A stretch of DNA of 27,730 nt from an uncultured Oscillospiraceae bacterium (GCA_900752285.1 CAADUW010000182.1:1-27730), one strand, 5' to 3'; numbered from the stretch's first letter, positions 15,257 to 23,532 are shown. Made by a program: numbers and translations. Notes: generated by a model not told the origin, from the letters alone.

Positions 15257-17313
15257 GTCCTCGCCCCCTTGTCAAATTCCAAACGGAAGCGGACGCTCTC
15301 GCCGGTATCCTCCAGCACGGCGGTGGCGTCGTAGGTGCCGCCGGTCTTTTCGGAGTAGAGGCCGGTGAGTTTCACCCGCCCGTCTGCAAGCAGCGCGGTG
15401 GCGACCTTTTTTGTCAGCGCGGCACGCTTGGCGGCAAAGAACTTGTTGTCCCGCCACAGCCCGAAGCGGCAGTCGTTTTTCTCGCAGAAGAAGCCCTTTT
15501 TGCTCTCGGTCACGTCGCTGCCGCAGCGGGGGCATTTGCCAATGACCTCACGGCCGGAGGGGAACAGCACCTCCGCGCCGGAGATGACCTTGTAGGTTTT
15601 TACCAGCTCCGTGAGCATATCCGCAATGCCGGTCATGAACTCGTCCGGGGACAGCTCGCCGCGCTCCACCTGCTGCAAGCGGTATTCCCATTCGGCGGTG
15701 AGAAGCGGAGACTGGAGCTGCTCCGGCAGCACGGTGATGAGAGAAACGCCGGTATGGGCAGGCACAAGGCTGACGGCCTTCTTCGCCCGCTTGCGCTCCA
15801 CAAAGCCCGTGGCTACCAGCTTTTCGATGATGGTGGCGCGGGTGGCGGGCGTTCCCAGCCCCTTTCGTTCCGCCTCTTCCGGCATATCGTCTTTCCCGGC
15901 AGTCTCCATAGCGGAAAGCAGCGTGTCCTCGGTGAAGTGCTTGGGCGGCGTGGTCTTGCCCTCCTTTACGGCGGCTTCGGTGCACTCCAATACCTGCCCC
16001 TCCGACAGCTCCGGCAGCGCGGCGTCCTGCTTTTCCTGCGCGAGATACTGTTTCCAGCCGGTATCAAGGACGGTTTTGCCCTTGGCGGTGAACTCGGTAC
16101 CGCCGCACTCCAGCGTAACTGTGGTTTCCGCATAGCGGTGTGCATCGCTGACCGCCCGGAGAAGCTGCCCCGCCACAAGGCGCAAAAGCTCGCGCTCGCC
16201 CAGCGGCAGGACGGAGGTATCCGCCTTGCCCGCGCTGGCGGTGGGGAGAATGGCGTGGTGGTCGCTGACCTTTTTGCTGTCGCACACCTGCCCTGCGTTC
16301 ACACGCCCCGGCGCGTCTGTTTCGCAGATGGCGGCGGCAACGGTCACAAGCTCCGGCACGGAGGCTTCCAGATCGTCGGTGAGGAAGCGGCTGTCCGTGC
16401 GGGGATAGGTGCAGAGCTTCTTTTCATAGAGGGCTTGCAGGTAGTCAAGCGTCTGCTGGGCGGTATAGCCGAGGCTGCGGTTGGCCTCCCTCTGGAGCGC
16501 GGTCAGGTCGTAGAGCTGCGGCGCTTTCTCCGTTTTCTCTGTGCGCTGCACCGCCTTGACCGTAACCGGCTGACCGGTGCAGGCGGCGGCAAGAGCGTCC
16601 GCCTCCGCTTTTTCTTTGAACTTTTCGGACACGGCGGCAAAATCGCCGCAGCGAAGATTTACCGTGTAAAAGGCTTCCGGACGGAACGCCCCGATCTCTG
16701 CCTCCCGCTGGACGATGAGCGCCAGCGTGGGCGTCATGACGCGCCCAACATTCAAGGTGCGGTGGTAGAGGACGGAAAACAGGCGTGTGGCGTTGATGCC
16801 CACCAGCCAGTCCGCGCGGGCGCGGCAGAGGGCGGACTGGTGCAGCCCGTCGTATTCCCGTCCCGGACGAAGGTCTGCAAAGCCCTTTCGGATGGCCTCG
16901 TCCTCCATGGAGGAGATCCAAAGCCGCTTCATAGTCTTTGTGCAGCCCGCCATGTAGTAGACGGTGCGGAAGATAAGCTCCCCCTCGCGCCCTGCGTCGC
17001 AGGCGTTGATGACCTCGGTCACGTCCTCCCGGCGCATGAGGTCCCGCAGCAGCTCGAATTGCCTGGATTTGTCCGCTTTCAGCGTGAAGCGCCAGCTTGC
17101 GGGCAGGATGGGCAGATCGTCATAGCGCCACTTGGCGTACTTTTCATCGTACACATCCGCGCTGGCAAGCTCCGCCAGATGTCCGAAGCACCAGCTTACA
17201 AGGTAGCCGCCTCCCGAAAGATAGCCGTCGTTGCGTTTGGTCGCGCCCAACACGGCGGCGATGGACTGGGCGACGGAGGGCTTTTCCGCAATCACTAATT
17301 TATGGTGTGTCAT
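15253..17313 (-). CDS. topB: DNA topoisomerase III (type IA)
   Basis: A 686-aa protein. The TOPRIM domain is at the N-terminus (KLVIAEKPSVAQSIAAVLG, then NACDAGREGELIFR). GRVMTPTLALIV lies in the core, and the catalytic tyrosine is Tyr303 in CTYPRTDSRFL. A zinc-ribbon follows near the C-terminus (CPRCGSD, then FFCEKNDC, residues ~588-608). Type IA topoisomerases relax and decatenate DNA through single-strand passage; ICE-borne copies probably help resolve DNA during transfer or replication of the excised element. The start at 17313 is chosen because AAAGGAG lies upstream and the TOPRIM begins at once. The open frame to 17505 runs through a hairpin and has no domain. A stem-loop 29 bp upstream of the start may limit expression. 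Confidence 0.95.
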   Translation of the reverse strand: MTHHKLVIAEKPSVAQSIAAVLGATKRNDGYLSGGGYLVSWCFGHLAELASADVYDEKYAKWRYDDLPILPASWRFTLKADKSRQFELLRDLMRREDVTEVINACDAGREGELIFRTVYYMAGCTKTMKRLWISSMEDEAIRKGFADLRPGREYDGLHQSALCRARADWLVGINATRLFSVLYHRTLNVGRVMTPTLALIVQREAEIGAFRPEAFYTVNLRCGDFAAVSEKFKEKAEADALAAACTGQPVTVKAVQRTEKTEKAPQLYDLTALQREANRSLGYTAQQTLDYLQALYEKKLCTYPRTDSRFLTDDLEASVPELVTVAAAICETDAPGRVNAGQVCDSKKVSDHHAILPTASAGKADTSVLPLGERELLRLVAGQLLRAVSDAHRYAETTVTLECGGTEFTAKGKTVLDTGWKQYLAQEKQDAALPELSEGQVLECTEAAVKEGKTTPPKHFTEDTLLSAMETAGKDDMPEEAERKGLGTPATRATIIEKLVATGFVERKRAKKAVSLVPAHTGVSLITVLPEQLQSPLLTAEWEYRLQQVERGELSPDEFMTGIADMLTELVKTYKVISGAEVLFPSGREVIGKCPRCGSDVTESKKGFFCEKNDCRFGLWRDNKFFAAKRAALTKKVATALLADGRVKLTGLYSEKTGGTYDATAVLEDTGESVRFRLEFDKGART

Positions 17314-17341
17314 ATTCTTTTTTCTCCTTTTCTGCATAGCA

Positions 17342-17367
17342 AAAAGCAGCCCCGAAGGACTGCTTTT
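17342..17367 (-). terminator. Stem-loop terminator/attenuator just upstream of topB
   Basis: An 11-bp stem with one G-T pair and a TTCG tetraloop (minus strand: AAAAGCAGTCC TTCG GGGCTGCTTTT) is followed by one more T. It lies 29 bp after the stop of the 100-aa gene and 28 bp before the topB ATG. The UUCG loop makes it very stable. As no promoter fits between it and topB, it probably acts as a leaky terminator. Confidence 0.7.
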
Positions 17368-17395
17368 CGTGTCTGTTTTTCTAATCGTATGTGAG

Positions 17396-17698
17396 TCAGG
17401 GCCGTTCAAGGCACCGCTTCCGGTATCGCTCGGCAGCCTCGGCAAAGGCTTTGCGCTCGGCGTCGGTTGGATCCCGTGTTCCATCCAAAAGGCGGCACTG
17501 TTCATAGCTTTCCACCGCGCCGGTCAGCCTGTCCAGCAGCGCCTCCGGCGTGAGGCAAATCTCAGCGGTGTCCCAATTTTCACGCCTGTCATCCCATGTG
17601 AGGAAGGTATAGCCGTGCCGGGTCGGCACCACCTCCACGCCGGTATCTTCTGTAAGGTGCTCCCTGAATGCCTCCAGCACCCGTTCAAAGCTCAGCAT
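17396..17698 (-). CDS. Hypothetical protein first in the topB transcription unit
   Basis: A 100-aa acidic protein (MLSFERVLEAFREHL at the start; YTFLTWDDRRENWDT in the middle; ERYRKRCLERP at the end). I do not recognise it. The C-terminal half is helical (PEALLDRLTGAVESYEQC, then TDAERKAFAEAAERY). The start at 17698 is preferred to an ATG-like start at 17752, because the predicted -10 box is at 17743-17748 and the transcript would begin near 17736; AAAGGA lies about 10 nt upstream of 17698. It is the first gene after the promoter and is followed by the stem-loop that precedes topB. Confidence 0.65.
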   Translation of the reverse strand: MLSFERVLEAFREHLTEDTGVEVVPTRHGYTFLTWDDRRENWDTAEICLTPEALLDRLTGAVESYEQCRLLDGTRDPTDAERKAFAEAAERYRKRCLERP

Positions 17699-17742
17699 CC
17701 GTATCACATCCTTTTCCGCTGCATTTGGTCTTTCATGGGTAC

Positions 17743-17771
17743 ATTGTAGCATCGGTGGGAGAATGCGGCAA
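17743..17771 (-). promoter_or_regulatory. Consensus-like promoter upstream of the topB block
   Basis: On the minus strand, TTGCCG (17766-17771) and TACAAT (17743-17748) are separated by 17 bp, with a TGC extended -10 just before TACAAT. This is the best sigma-A-type promoter in the window. It sits at the border between the mating-channel genes and the DNA-processing genes. Transcription would start near 17736, where an 11-codon frame (17736-17704) begins almost at the 5' end. Confidence 0.65.
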
Positions 17772-17782
17772 GGGTCGGGGTC

Positions 17783-17983
17783 CTAACGCTCCGGCGCTTT
17801 TGCCCGCAGCTTCTCCCGCAGGTCGGTGTCACGGTAGCAGGGACGGAGGCAGACGGTGCCGTAGCGGGAACAGCCGCAGCAGAAATGCCCCTCCGGGGCA
17901 GGGGTGCGCGGCGTTTCCTCCTTTCCCGGATAGGGGCGCTGCATCATCAGCCGCTCCAGCGGGTTTTTGGTGAAAAGGCTCAT
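17783..17983 (-). CDS. Small Cys-rich protein
   Basis: A 66-aa protein, MSLFTKNPLERLMMQRP at the start, then a Pro-rich stretch and a Cys cluster (HFCCGCSRYGTVCLRPCYR, residues ~33-51) with five cysteines, and a basic end. A metal-binding knuckle is plausible. Its ATG overlaps the stop of the DUF4366 gene in ATGA, so it belongs to that operon. I have a sense of similar small proteins at this place in other clostridial elements, but no function is known. Confidence 0.7.
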   Translation of the reverse strand: MSLFTKNPLERLMMQRPYPGKEETPRTPAPEGHFCCGCSRYGTVCLRPCYRDTDLREKLRAKAPER

Positions 17984-19638
17984 GCATCCGCGTCCTCCAT
18001 TTCCTCCGGCTCGTCCGCATCGTCCTCGTTTTCGTATTCCTCGTCTTCATCCTCATCGCCGTAGTCGTAATCGTCCAAGTCCACAGGTCCCTTTGTGTCA
18101 GGCTTTTTCTTGCGGAGCTTGAACCAATACAGCGCGCCGCCGCCCGCCATCAGGAGCAGCAGCACAATCACAACAAGACCGCTGCCGGACTTCTTTTCGC
18201 CGCCGTCCTTGTCGGGGCTGTCGCTCGTATCGGGCGTAGGGTCAGGCTCCGGCGTCTTTTCCGCGGCCTTTTCCTTGCCCATGCACTCCGTCATATTGTT
18301 CTTGCAGACTGCGCAGGCGGTGTTGACCGCACCTGCCTCGCACTTGTCCTTGCAGGAGCAGACGGGGACGGAATCCTCGTCGATGAGTGCAAGCAGGTCG
18401 CTTTCGTCCACAAGGTTGAGGAAGTAGGTTTCATACCGTTCGCCGTCCTCGTCCAGCGGCTTATCGTAGTCGATCACCAAATAGAGGGTATGGCCGTTGC
18501 GGGTTTCTACCGCGATGAACTGCTTGTTGGTGTGCTTGTCGTAAAGCAGGTCGCGGGTGACGGCGCTGCCGTTTTGGGAAAAGCCCGTCCCTTTCTCAAT
18601 GGCGACAGGCGCGGCGGTATCGGTGGGCTCCTGTGCTTTCGCCGGCTCTGTGGCTGCGGGCGTCTGTGCCGCAGCGGGCTTTCCCGTGCTGCCGGAGGCG
18701 TTGGGAGGCTTTCCTGCACCGGTATTGCTGCCGTTGCTGCCGGTATTTCCGCTGCTGCCAGTGTTGCCGGAGGGCTGCTTCCTGCAATCGCAGTCTGCGG
18801 GACAATGGGTGTTGTGCTGCTCCGGTGTGGGGCTGGGCGCAGGCGTTTCCTTTTCATAGAAGGGGTTGGCGATCACCAGATAGCCCGTGCGGTTGCCCGC
18901 GTTGTCCACGCCCATGATGTAAAAGTGGGAATCCCGCGTGTTTTTGTCAATGCGGACGCTGAACTCGCCGTTTTGCAGGGTGGTATAAAGCTCATCGTTC
19001 ACATAGACCCCGGCTATGCCAGAGAGGGTGTCGGCAGCCTCCACGCGCAGCAGCGTACCGCTGACGCCCGCCCGCAGCCGGGGCGCTTCAAAGTCCATAC
19101 AGGATACGGTCAGCTCCTTTTTATGCTCCGTGCCGTAGGGGTCAGTGATAAAGATAAACACGGTACCGTTGTCCGGCACCGTGTAGCGGGCGCGGCCGTC
19201 GTGGGCAAGCTGCTCCGTCAGGTCTGTCCTTTCGGCGGTTTCCCGCAGCGCCGCCTCTACCTTCTGCCAGCCCGCGTTGTTTTTGTCCCTGATACGGATC
19301 GTGACCGTCACCGGCGCGTTGTGCCAGCCTGTCGGAATATCTGCGTCCAGCGCATATTCCGCCTCCGGCTGCGGCGTTTCCGTCGTTTCAGGCGGCGCGG
19401 GAGCCGGTTCCTGTGTGTCCGGCCCTTGCTCAGCCGGAGGGGACTCCGGTGTTCCTTCGGGTGTGACGGGAAGCTCGGCCTCCACGATCTCCGGCGTGCT
19501 TTCCGGCGCGCCGCCTGCCGGGGCGTCCTCCATATCCGTCGCCATGGCCATGCCGGACATGGTGAGGAACATCAGGGCAAGGCAAAGGACGGCGGCAACT
19601 CCGCGCAGCAGCCGGTTGTTATTCTTCTTCATGCACAT
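17980..19638 (-). CDS. DUF4366 surface protein (CD1107-type)
   Basis: A 552-aa membrane-anchored extracellular protein. It has a signal peptide (MCMKKNNNRLLRGVAAVLCL, to about residue 35), a Pro/Glu-rich stalk (~40-95), Ig-like segments (~95-265; DIPTGWHNAPVTVTI and VEAADTLSGIAGVYVN), a Gly/Ser/Asn-rich linker (~285-330), the DUF4366 domain (~345-455) with a Cys cluster (CSCKDKCEAG, CAVCKNNMTEC), a membrane helix (VVIVLLLLMAGGGALYW, ~490-507) and a very acidic cytoplasmic tail. This is the standard DUF4366 protein of clostridial ICEs, presumably a surface part of the mating apparatus. The ATG at 19638 has AAGGAGG 9 nt upstream; the next ATG is 15 nt away from it. It overlaps the DUF4315 gene by 20 bp. 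Confidence 0.85.
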   Translation of the reverse strand: MCMKKNNNRLLRGVAAVLCLALMFLTMSGMAMATDMEDAPAGGAPESTPEIVEAELPVTPEGTPESPPAEQGPDTQEPAPAPPETTETPQPEAEYALDADIPTGWHNAPVTVTIRIRDKNNAGWQKVEAALRETAERTDLTEQLAHDGRARYTVPDNGTVFIFITDPYGTEHKKELTVSCMDFEAPRLRAGVSGTLLRVEAADTLSGIAGVYVNDELYTTLQNGEFSVRIDKNTRDSHFYIMGVDNAGNRTGYLVIANPFYEKETPAPSPTPEQHNTHCPADCDCRKQPSGNTGSSGNTGSNGSNTGAGKPPNASGSTGKPAAAQTPAATEPAKAQEPTDTAAPVAIEKGTGFSQNGSAVTRDLLYDKHTNKQFIAVETRNGHTLYLVIDYDKPLDEDGERYETYFLNLVDESDLLALIDEDSVPVCSCKDKCEAGAVNTACAVCKNNMTECMGKEKAAEKTPEPDPTPDTSDSPDKDGGEKKSGSGLVVIVLLLLMAGGGALYWFKLRKKKPDTKGPVDLDDYDYGDEDEDEEYENEDDADEPEEMEDADA

Positions 19639-19876
19639 AGTTCGTATCCTCCTTGGTATTGGGTGTGATAAAGGGCGCGCCGCCCCTTTTGAGCTGTGTG
19701 AGGAACTGCGCCAGCTCCTCCATGCTCATGCCGGTGGCGCGGGCAAGGCCGATGATGTCGGTATTCTCCAGCTCGACGATGCTCTCGTCAAGCTCCCTGT
19801 TGCGGGAGCGGAGGGCGGCGATCTTTTCATCGTTTTTCGCCCGTTCAGCCTTGAGCTTTGTAATCTTAGGGTTCAT
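19619..19876 (-). CDS. DUF4315 family protein
   Basis: An 85-aa protein with an N-terminal coiled coil (MNPKITKLKAERAKNDEKI, then LRSRNRELDESIVELEN) and a C-terminal segment (IIGLARATGMSMEELAQFL) typical of DUF4315. The function is unknown; it is nearly always next to the DUF4366 gene in these elements. The start at 19876 is supported by AAAGGAGC 6 nt upstream; the longer frame to 19984 reads into the end of the NlpC/P60 gene. A small partner or chaperone of the DUF4366 protein is one possibility, which is only inference. Confidence 0.85.
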   Translation of the reverse strand: MNPKITKLKAERAKNDEKIAALRSRNRELDESIVELENTDIIGLARATGMSMEELAQFLTQLKRGGAPFITPNTKEDTNYVHEEE

Positions 19877-19898
19877 TTTTTTGCTCCTTTCTGAGAGA

Positions 19899-21641
19899 TC
19901 AGGGCGCAGGTAAACGCCCGTAAGCAAGGAAATGGGATTGCCAGTAGCTTGAATTGAGGCTTGTGTACTGGATGGGGTCGCCACAGTGAAGCATCATATC
20001 ATTGCCGACGTAAATGCCCACATGGGACGCGCCGGTGGTGTCATAGGTGCCTTGGAAGAACACCAGATCGCCGGGGCGCAGGTTGGCGGCGGACACCCGC
20101 GTACAGAGCTGGCGCAGTCCCTCCGCGCCCAGCCTGCCGAAGCTCCAGCCCACGCCGCAGTTGTTGTAGACATAGCTGACGAAGCCGGAGCAGTCGAAGG
20201 AGGTGGCGGGCGTGCTGCCGCCCCAGACGTAGGGGTAGCCGAGATACTTCTCCGCCTCCTTGATGATGGCGGCGAACTGCGCGTCCTCCAGCGCCTCCGG
20301 GGGTATCTCGTACTTCTCATAGTCGGCGGTGTAGTATTTCCCGATGTACTCCGAGCCACCGAACAGGTCCGGGCGGTTGCCCAGAGTAGCCATATACATG
20401 GCGTAAAGGGAGAGCTGATCCTGCGACATGATATAGACCGGCACATGGGAGAGGTTGAAGTTTTCCAGCCGGACTGTGCAGATGTAATAGGTGTACGGCA
20501 CCTGCACGGTATATTCATAGCTGTGCAGGTTTCCGTCCGCGTCGGTGTAGTAGCCGGTTCGGGTTTCCGTGCGGTATCTGGTTTCCGTAGCGACGGTTTC
20601 CGTTAGGATGTACTGCTTTTCAAACAGCATCTCCAAGATGCCGCCGACCTCGGAGATCGTCCACTCCTTGCCTTTCAGGGCGGTGATGGCGGAGATCAGC
20701 ACATAGGGGTCATGCTCGATGTCGTCCAGATCAAAATGGTACTCATCGTAGTCATGGGTGCTTTCGTAGGTGTCGAGATACTGCTGCAATTCCGCTTCCA
20801 TGGCGCAATATTGCGCCTCTGCCGCCAGCATATCCGCGTCCTCACTGGGGTAGGTGGATACGTTGACGCCGGTGGCTCCGCCCTGAATCAGCAGGGAGCA
20901 GGAGGAAACGGTGCAGAGGATAAGGACAATCATTGCCGCAATGCCGCCCACGATAAGGAAGCCCTTTTTGTGACGGGCGATGAACTCACCGGTTTTCTTT
21001 GTGTTCTCTGTGGCTTTTCGCGCCGCCTTTGCCGTGGCTTCGGAGGCTTTGACCGTATTCCCGGCGCTTTTTCCGGCTTTGGCGGCGGCGTACTCCCGCT
21101 TGATGGCCTGCTTCTGCTGCCAGCGGGAGTAGGGATTGCTGGAAAACTGCGGGTCGTGGTGCTGCGCCGTTTTGTCCAACGCACGGAGGTTGGCGCGGTC
21201 TGCCTTGGCCTCGGCGCGGTCTGCGCGGCGGTAGGGCTTCTCCTTGTGGGAGCGGTGGGCGTGCTGGGCAAGTCGCACGGCGCGCTCCGCCGCCTGCTCC
21301 ACGCCGTGGGCGCTCTCCACGCCCACATTGTCCTGCTCATGCTCCCGAATCTCACGGTGTACGGCGGACAAGGCCGCCGCTCCGGGCGCGTCACGCACCG
21401 CATGGGTCAGCTTGGAGGGCGGGCGCTTCTTGTCCACCTCCTCAAAGGAAAGGCGCGTCGTCACCCTGCCGGTCTGCGGGTCTACCGTGCGCTGCTTCCG
21501 CTTTACGGTTTTCTTGGGTATCTTCGCCTCGGCCTTTTCCAGCTTCTTCATGCGCTTGTCCGCTTTTCGGATAGCCTTTTTCAGTTCCGGCGCTGCCAGC
21601 TCCTCGTCGGTAAACAGCAGCCGGGGCGAGCGTTTGCTCAT
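19899..21641 (-). CDS. Membrane-anchored NlpC/P60 peptidoglycan hydrolase (CD1108-type)
   Basis: A 580-aa protein. Residues 1-225 are basic and cytoplasmic (Lys/Arg/Ala-rich). One membrane helix is at ~230-255 (FLIVGGIAAMIVLILCTVSS). An extracellular middle part follows, and the NlpC/P60 domain occupies ~455-580, with catalytic Cys in DCSGF (~482), His in SHVGIYVG (~540) and a third polar residue in HCGDP. NlpC/P60 enzymes cut peptide bonds in the cell wall; in Gram-positive ICEs they open a path for the mating channel (VirB1-like role). The ATG at 21641 has GGAGG 9 nt upstream and overlaps the PAPS-reductase-like gene stop in ATGA. The long basic cytoplasmic domain is unusual for a wall hydrolase and may dock to the channel ATPase or DNA. 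Confidence 0.9.
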   Translation of the reverse strand: MSKRSPRLLFTDEELAAPELKKAIRKADKRMKKLEKAEAKIPKKTVKRKQRTVDPQTGRVTTRLSFEEVDKKRPPSKLTHAVRDAPGAAALSAVHREIREHEQDNVGVESAHGVEQAAERAVRLAQHAHRSHKEKPYRRADRAEAKADRANLRALDKTAQHHDPQFSSNPYSRWQQKQAIKREYAAAKAGKSAGNTVKASEATAKAARKATENTKKTGEFIARHKKGFLIVGGIAAMIVLILCTVSSCSLLIQGGATGVNVSTYPSEDADMLAAEAQYCAMEAELQQYLDTYESTHDYDEYHFDLDDIEHDPYVLISAITALKGKEWTISEVGGILEMLFEKQYILTETVATETRYRTETRTGYYTDADGNLHSYEYTVQVPYTYYICTVRLENFNLSHVPVYIMSQDQLSLYAMYMATLGNRPDLFGGSEYIGKYYTADYEKYEIPPEALEDAQFAAIIKEAEKYLGYPYVWGGSTPATSFDCSGFVSYVYNNCGVGWSFGRLGAEGLRQLCTRVSAANLRPGDLVFFQGTYDTTGASHVGIYVGNDMMLHCGDPIQYTSLNSSYWQSHFLAYGRLPAP

Positions 21642-22585
21642 GGGGATTCACCTCCATTCGGGGCATACGGTACGCCGAGAAAGTCCAGCACCTTGCCGCA
21701 GCCCAATTTGTGGATACAGAACTCGTACTGCTTGGGATGTGTCAGCGCCATGCGCTGAAAGCGGTTAGGCGGCTTCTCCAGATGAACGCCGAACATACAA
21801 AACATACAGCCGGTGCGCTTCGCACCGGTGGTGGTCAGCCTGCCGTTTTTCTCCACGATCTCGCCGTAGACGGACGCATACGGGATACCGGTGATTCTGA
21901 GATATTCCAAAACGTCCTGCTCGGTCCAGAAGGACATGGGCTGAGAGGTGGGGTCCCGCTTATGATAGGCGTTGCATCCGATTTTGAGATAGACGCTCTG
22001 GCGGCGTGCGCTCTCACAGGCCATGGTCGCAATGATCTGCTTTCTACCGGTTTCCCGGTTATATCTGTGCAGGGGCCGCTCCTTCATGATGAAACAGCAC
22101 TGATCGGAAACGAAAAACGGCGCATCCAGCAGGATACGCCATTTCATGTATCGTTCATTGTATTTTGAGGGCGTACCGTCCGCGTTCAAACCGTCCAGAT
22201 GGCACAGCGCCCACGGGCTGCCCCGCTTTGCATAGCGAACGCGCCGTGCCACGTCCTTGGAAACGACGGGATAGCCGTATTCCGATATGACCTTGGAAAA
22301 GGGCATCTCCGGGCGCAGCCATGTTACATTGGGAACGGTTTTGACAAACTCCCGTATCTCCGGGTATTCCAGCCCCGTGTCCACAAACACGGCGGGAATG
22401 TCGGGGAACGCCCGCCGCGCAAGGTCCAGCAGCACGGTGCTGTCCTTGCCGCCCGAAAAGGAAACGGCGACCTTGCCGCCGTAGTGGTGATACCACTCGA
22501 TGATCTTCGCCTGCGTCACGCGAATTTTCCGATCCAGCGGCCACGCCTGCATGACGCTCAGATCCTGCCGGGTGTAGGCGTTCAT
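21638..22585 (-). CDS. PP-loop PAPS-reductase-family protein
   Basis: A 315-aa protein with an ATP-binding PP-loop SGGKDST (residues 44-50) preceded by VAVSF, and FVDTGLEYPEI (~70-80), both typical of the PAPS reductase/sulfurtransferase family. Near the C-terminus are four cysteines (C260, C263, C290, C296) in CMFC and FCIHKLGC, which could hold an Fe-S cluster or zinc. True assimilatory PAPS reductase has a different C-terminal Cys signature, and a mobile element has little use for sulfate assimilation. DndC of DNA phosphorothioation belongs to the same superfamily, so a role in nucleic-acid modification is possible. The ATG has GGAGG 9 nt upstream and overlaps the methyltransferase stop by 4 bp, so the two are translationally coupled. 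Confidence 0.8.
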   Translation of the reverse strand: MNAYTRQDLSVMQAWPLDRKIRVTQAKIIEWYHHYGGKVAVSFSGGKDSTVLLDLARRAFPDIPAVFVDTGLEYPEIREFVKTVPNVTWLRPEMPFSKVISEYGYPVVSKDVARRVRYAKRGSPWALCHLDGLNADGTPSKYNERYMKWRILLDAPFFVSDQCCFIMKERPLHRYNRETGRKQIIATMACESARRQSVYLKIGCNAYHKRDPTSQPMSFWTEQDVLEYLRITGIPYASVYGEIVEKNGRLTTTGAKRTGCMFCMFGVHLEKPPNRFQRMALTHPKQYEFCIHKLGCGKVLDFLGVPYAPNGGESP

Positions 22586-23532
22586 ACCGCAACACCTCCG
22601 ATCCGTTTCTCTGCCAGCGTACAGTATTCTGGATTCAGCTCAATGCCGATGTAGTGCCGTCCGAGCTGCCTTGCCACCGCCGCCGTAGTGCCGGAGCCGA
22701 GGAAGGGGTCGAGCACGACGCCTCCGGGCGGGCAGCCTGCCAGCAGACAGGTTTCCGCCAGCTTTGGCGGGAAAGCGGCGAAATGCCCGCCCCTGTACGG
22801 CACGGTGTTGATCTGCCAGACGTCCCGCTTGTTGCGAAGCTGTGGAATATCTGCATCCGTATAGGTTCCGGCAGCTCTTGGCAGATTGATTTTCTGGATA
22901 TTCTGCTGTCCGGGGATGCCGCTTCCGTGCTTGGTAGCCGTGCTTCGTGCGCCTTTCATGCGCCGTACTGTCGTTTCCGCAACCGGCTCCGCGATGGCAG
23001 CGGCATCATAATAGTAGCGGCGGGACTTGGACAGCAGGAAAATATGCTCATAGCAGCGGCTTGGCCTGTCCTTGGTGCTTTCCGGCATGGGGTTCGCTTT
23101 CATCCAAATGATGTCCGAGCGCAGATACCAGCCGTCTGCGCGCAGAGCAAAGGCAAGCAGCCACGGGATGCCGATCATGTCCTTTGCCTTGCAGCCCTCC
23201 ACCTTGCCGTTGAGGGCGACCACCTGACCGGTCCTGCCGTTGGGGTACTTGGGGTCAAGGCTTTCTCCCTGATTGCCCTTTCCGGCATAGGTGTCCGCGA
23301 TGTTGAGCCAGAGTGTGCCATCCGGCGTGAGAACGCGCCTGACCTCCCGGAAAATGGAAGTCAGGCGCTCCACATACAGCGCCGGGGTTTCCTCCCGCCC
23401 GATTTGCCCGTCCACGCCGTAATCCCGCAGGGCGTAGTACGGCGGAGAGGGGATGCAGCAGTTCACGGAATTGTCCGGCAGGGTTTTCAGCACGGTCAGG
23501 GCGTCGCCGCAGTAGATGCGGTCAGCCTGCAT
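22582..23532 (-). CDS. Site-specific DNA methyltransferase (SPPY type)
   Basis: A 316-aa amino-methyltransferase. The catalytic motif SPPY (residues 29-32, in PSPPYYALRDYG) comes first and the SAM-binding motif DPFLGSGTT (275-283) last, which is the permuted order of the beta class. SPPY favours N4-cytosine or N6-adenine methylation; the target cannot be read from the sequence. No restriction enzyme lies beside it, so it is an orphan methylase, perhaps shielding the element from host restriction. The ATG at 23532 is preferred because AAGGGA is adjacent to the ATG at 23544 but about 11 nt from 23532. It overlaps the upstream gene by 11 bp and the PAPS-reductase-like gene by 4 bp. Confidence 0.9.
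   Translation of the reverse strand: MQADRIYCGDALTVLKTLPDNSVNCCIPSPPYYALRDYGVDGQIGREETPALYVERLTSIFREVRRVLTPDGTLWLNIADTYAGKGNQGESLDPKYPNGRTGQVVALNGKVEGCKAKDMIGIPWLLAFALRADGWYLRSDIIWMKANPMPESTKDRPSRCYEHIFLLSKSRRYYYDAAAIAEPVAETTVRRMKGARSTATKHGSGIPGQQNIQKINLPRAAGTYTDADIPQLRNKRDVWQINTVPYRGGHFAAFPPKLAETCLLAGCPPGGVVLDPFLGSGTTAAVARQLGRHYIGIELNPEYCTLAEKRIGGVAV

Noticed and set aside
15754..17298. Plus-strand open frame of 514 codons
   Set aside because: It is antisense to topB, which carries all type IA topoisomerase motifs.
17314..17505. N-terminal extension of topB
   Set aside because: It would read through the UUCG hairpin and the end of the upstream gene; the TOPRIM domain begins directly at 17313 behind a good ribosome binding site.
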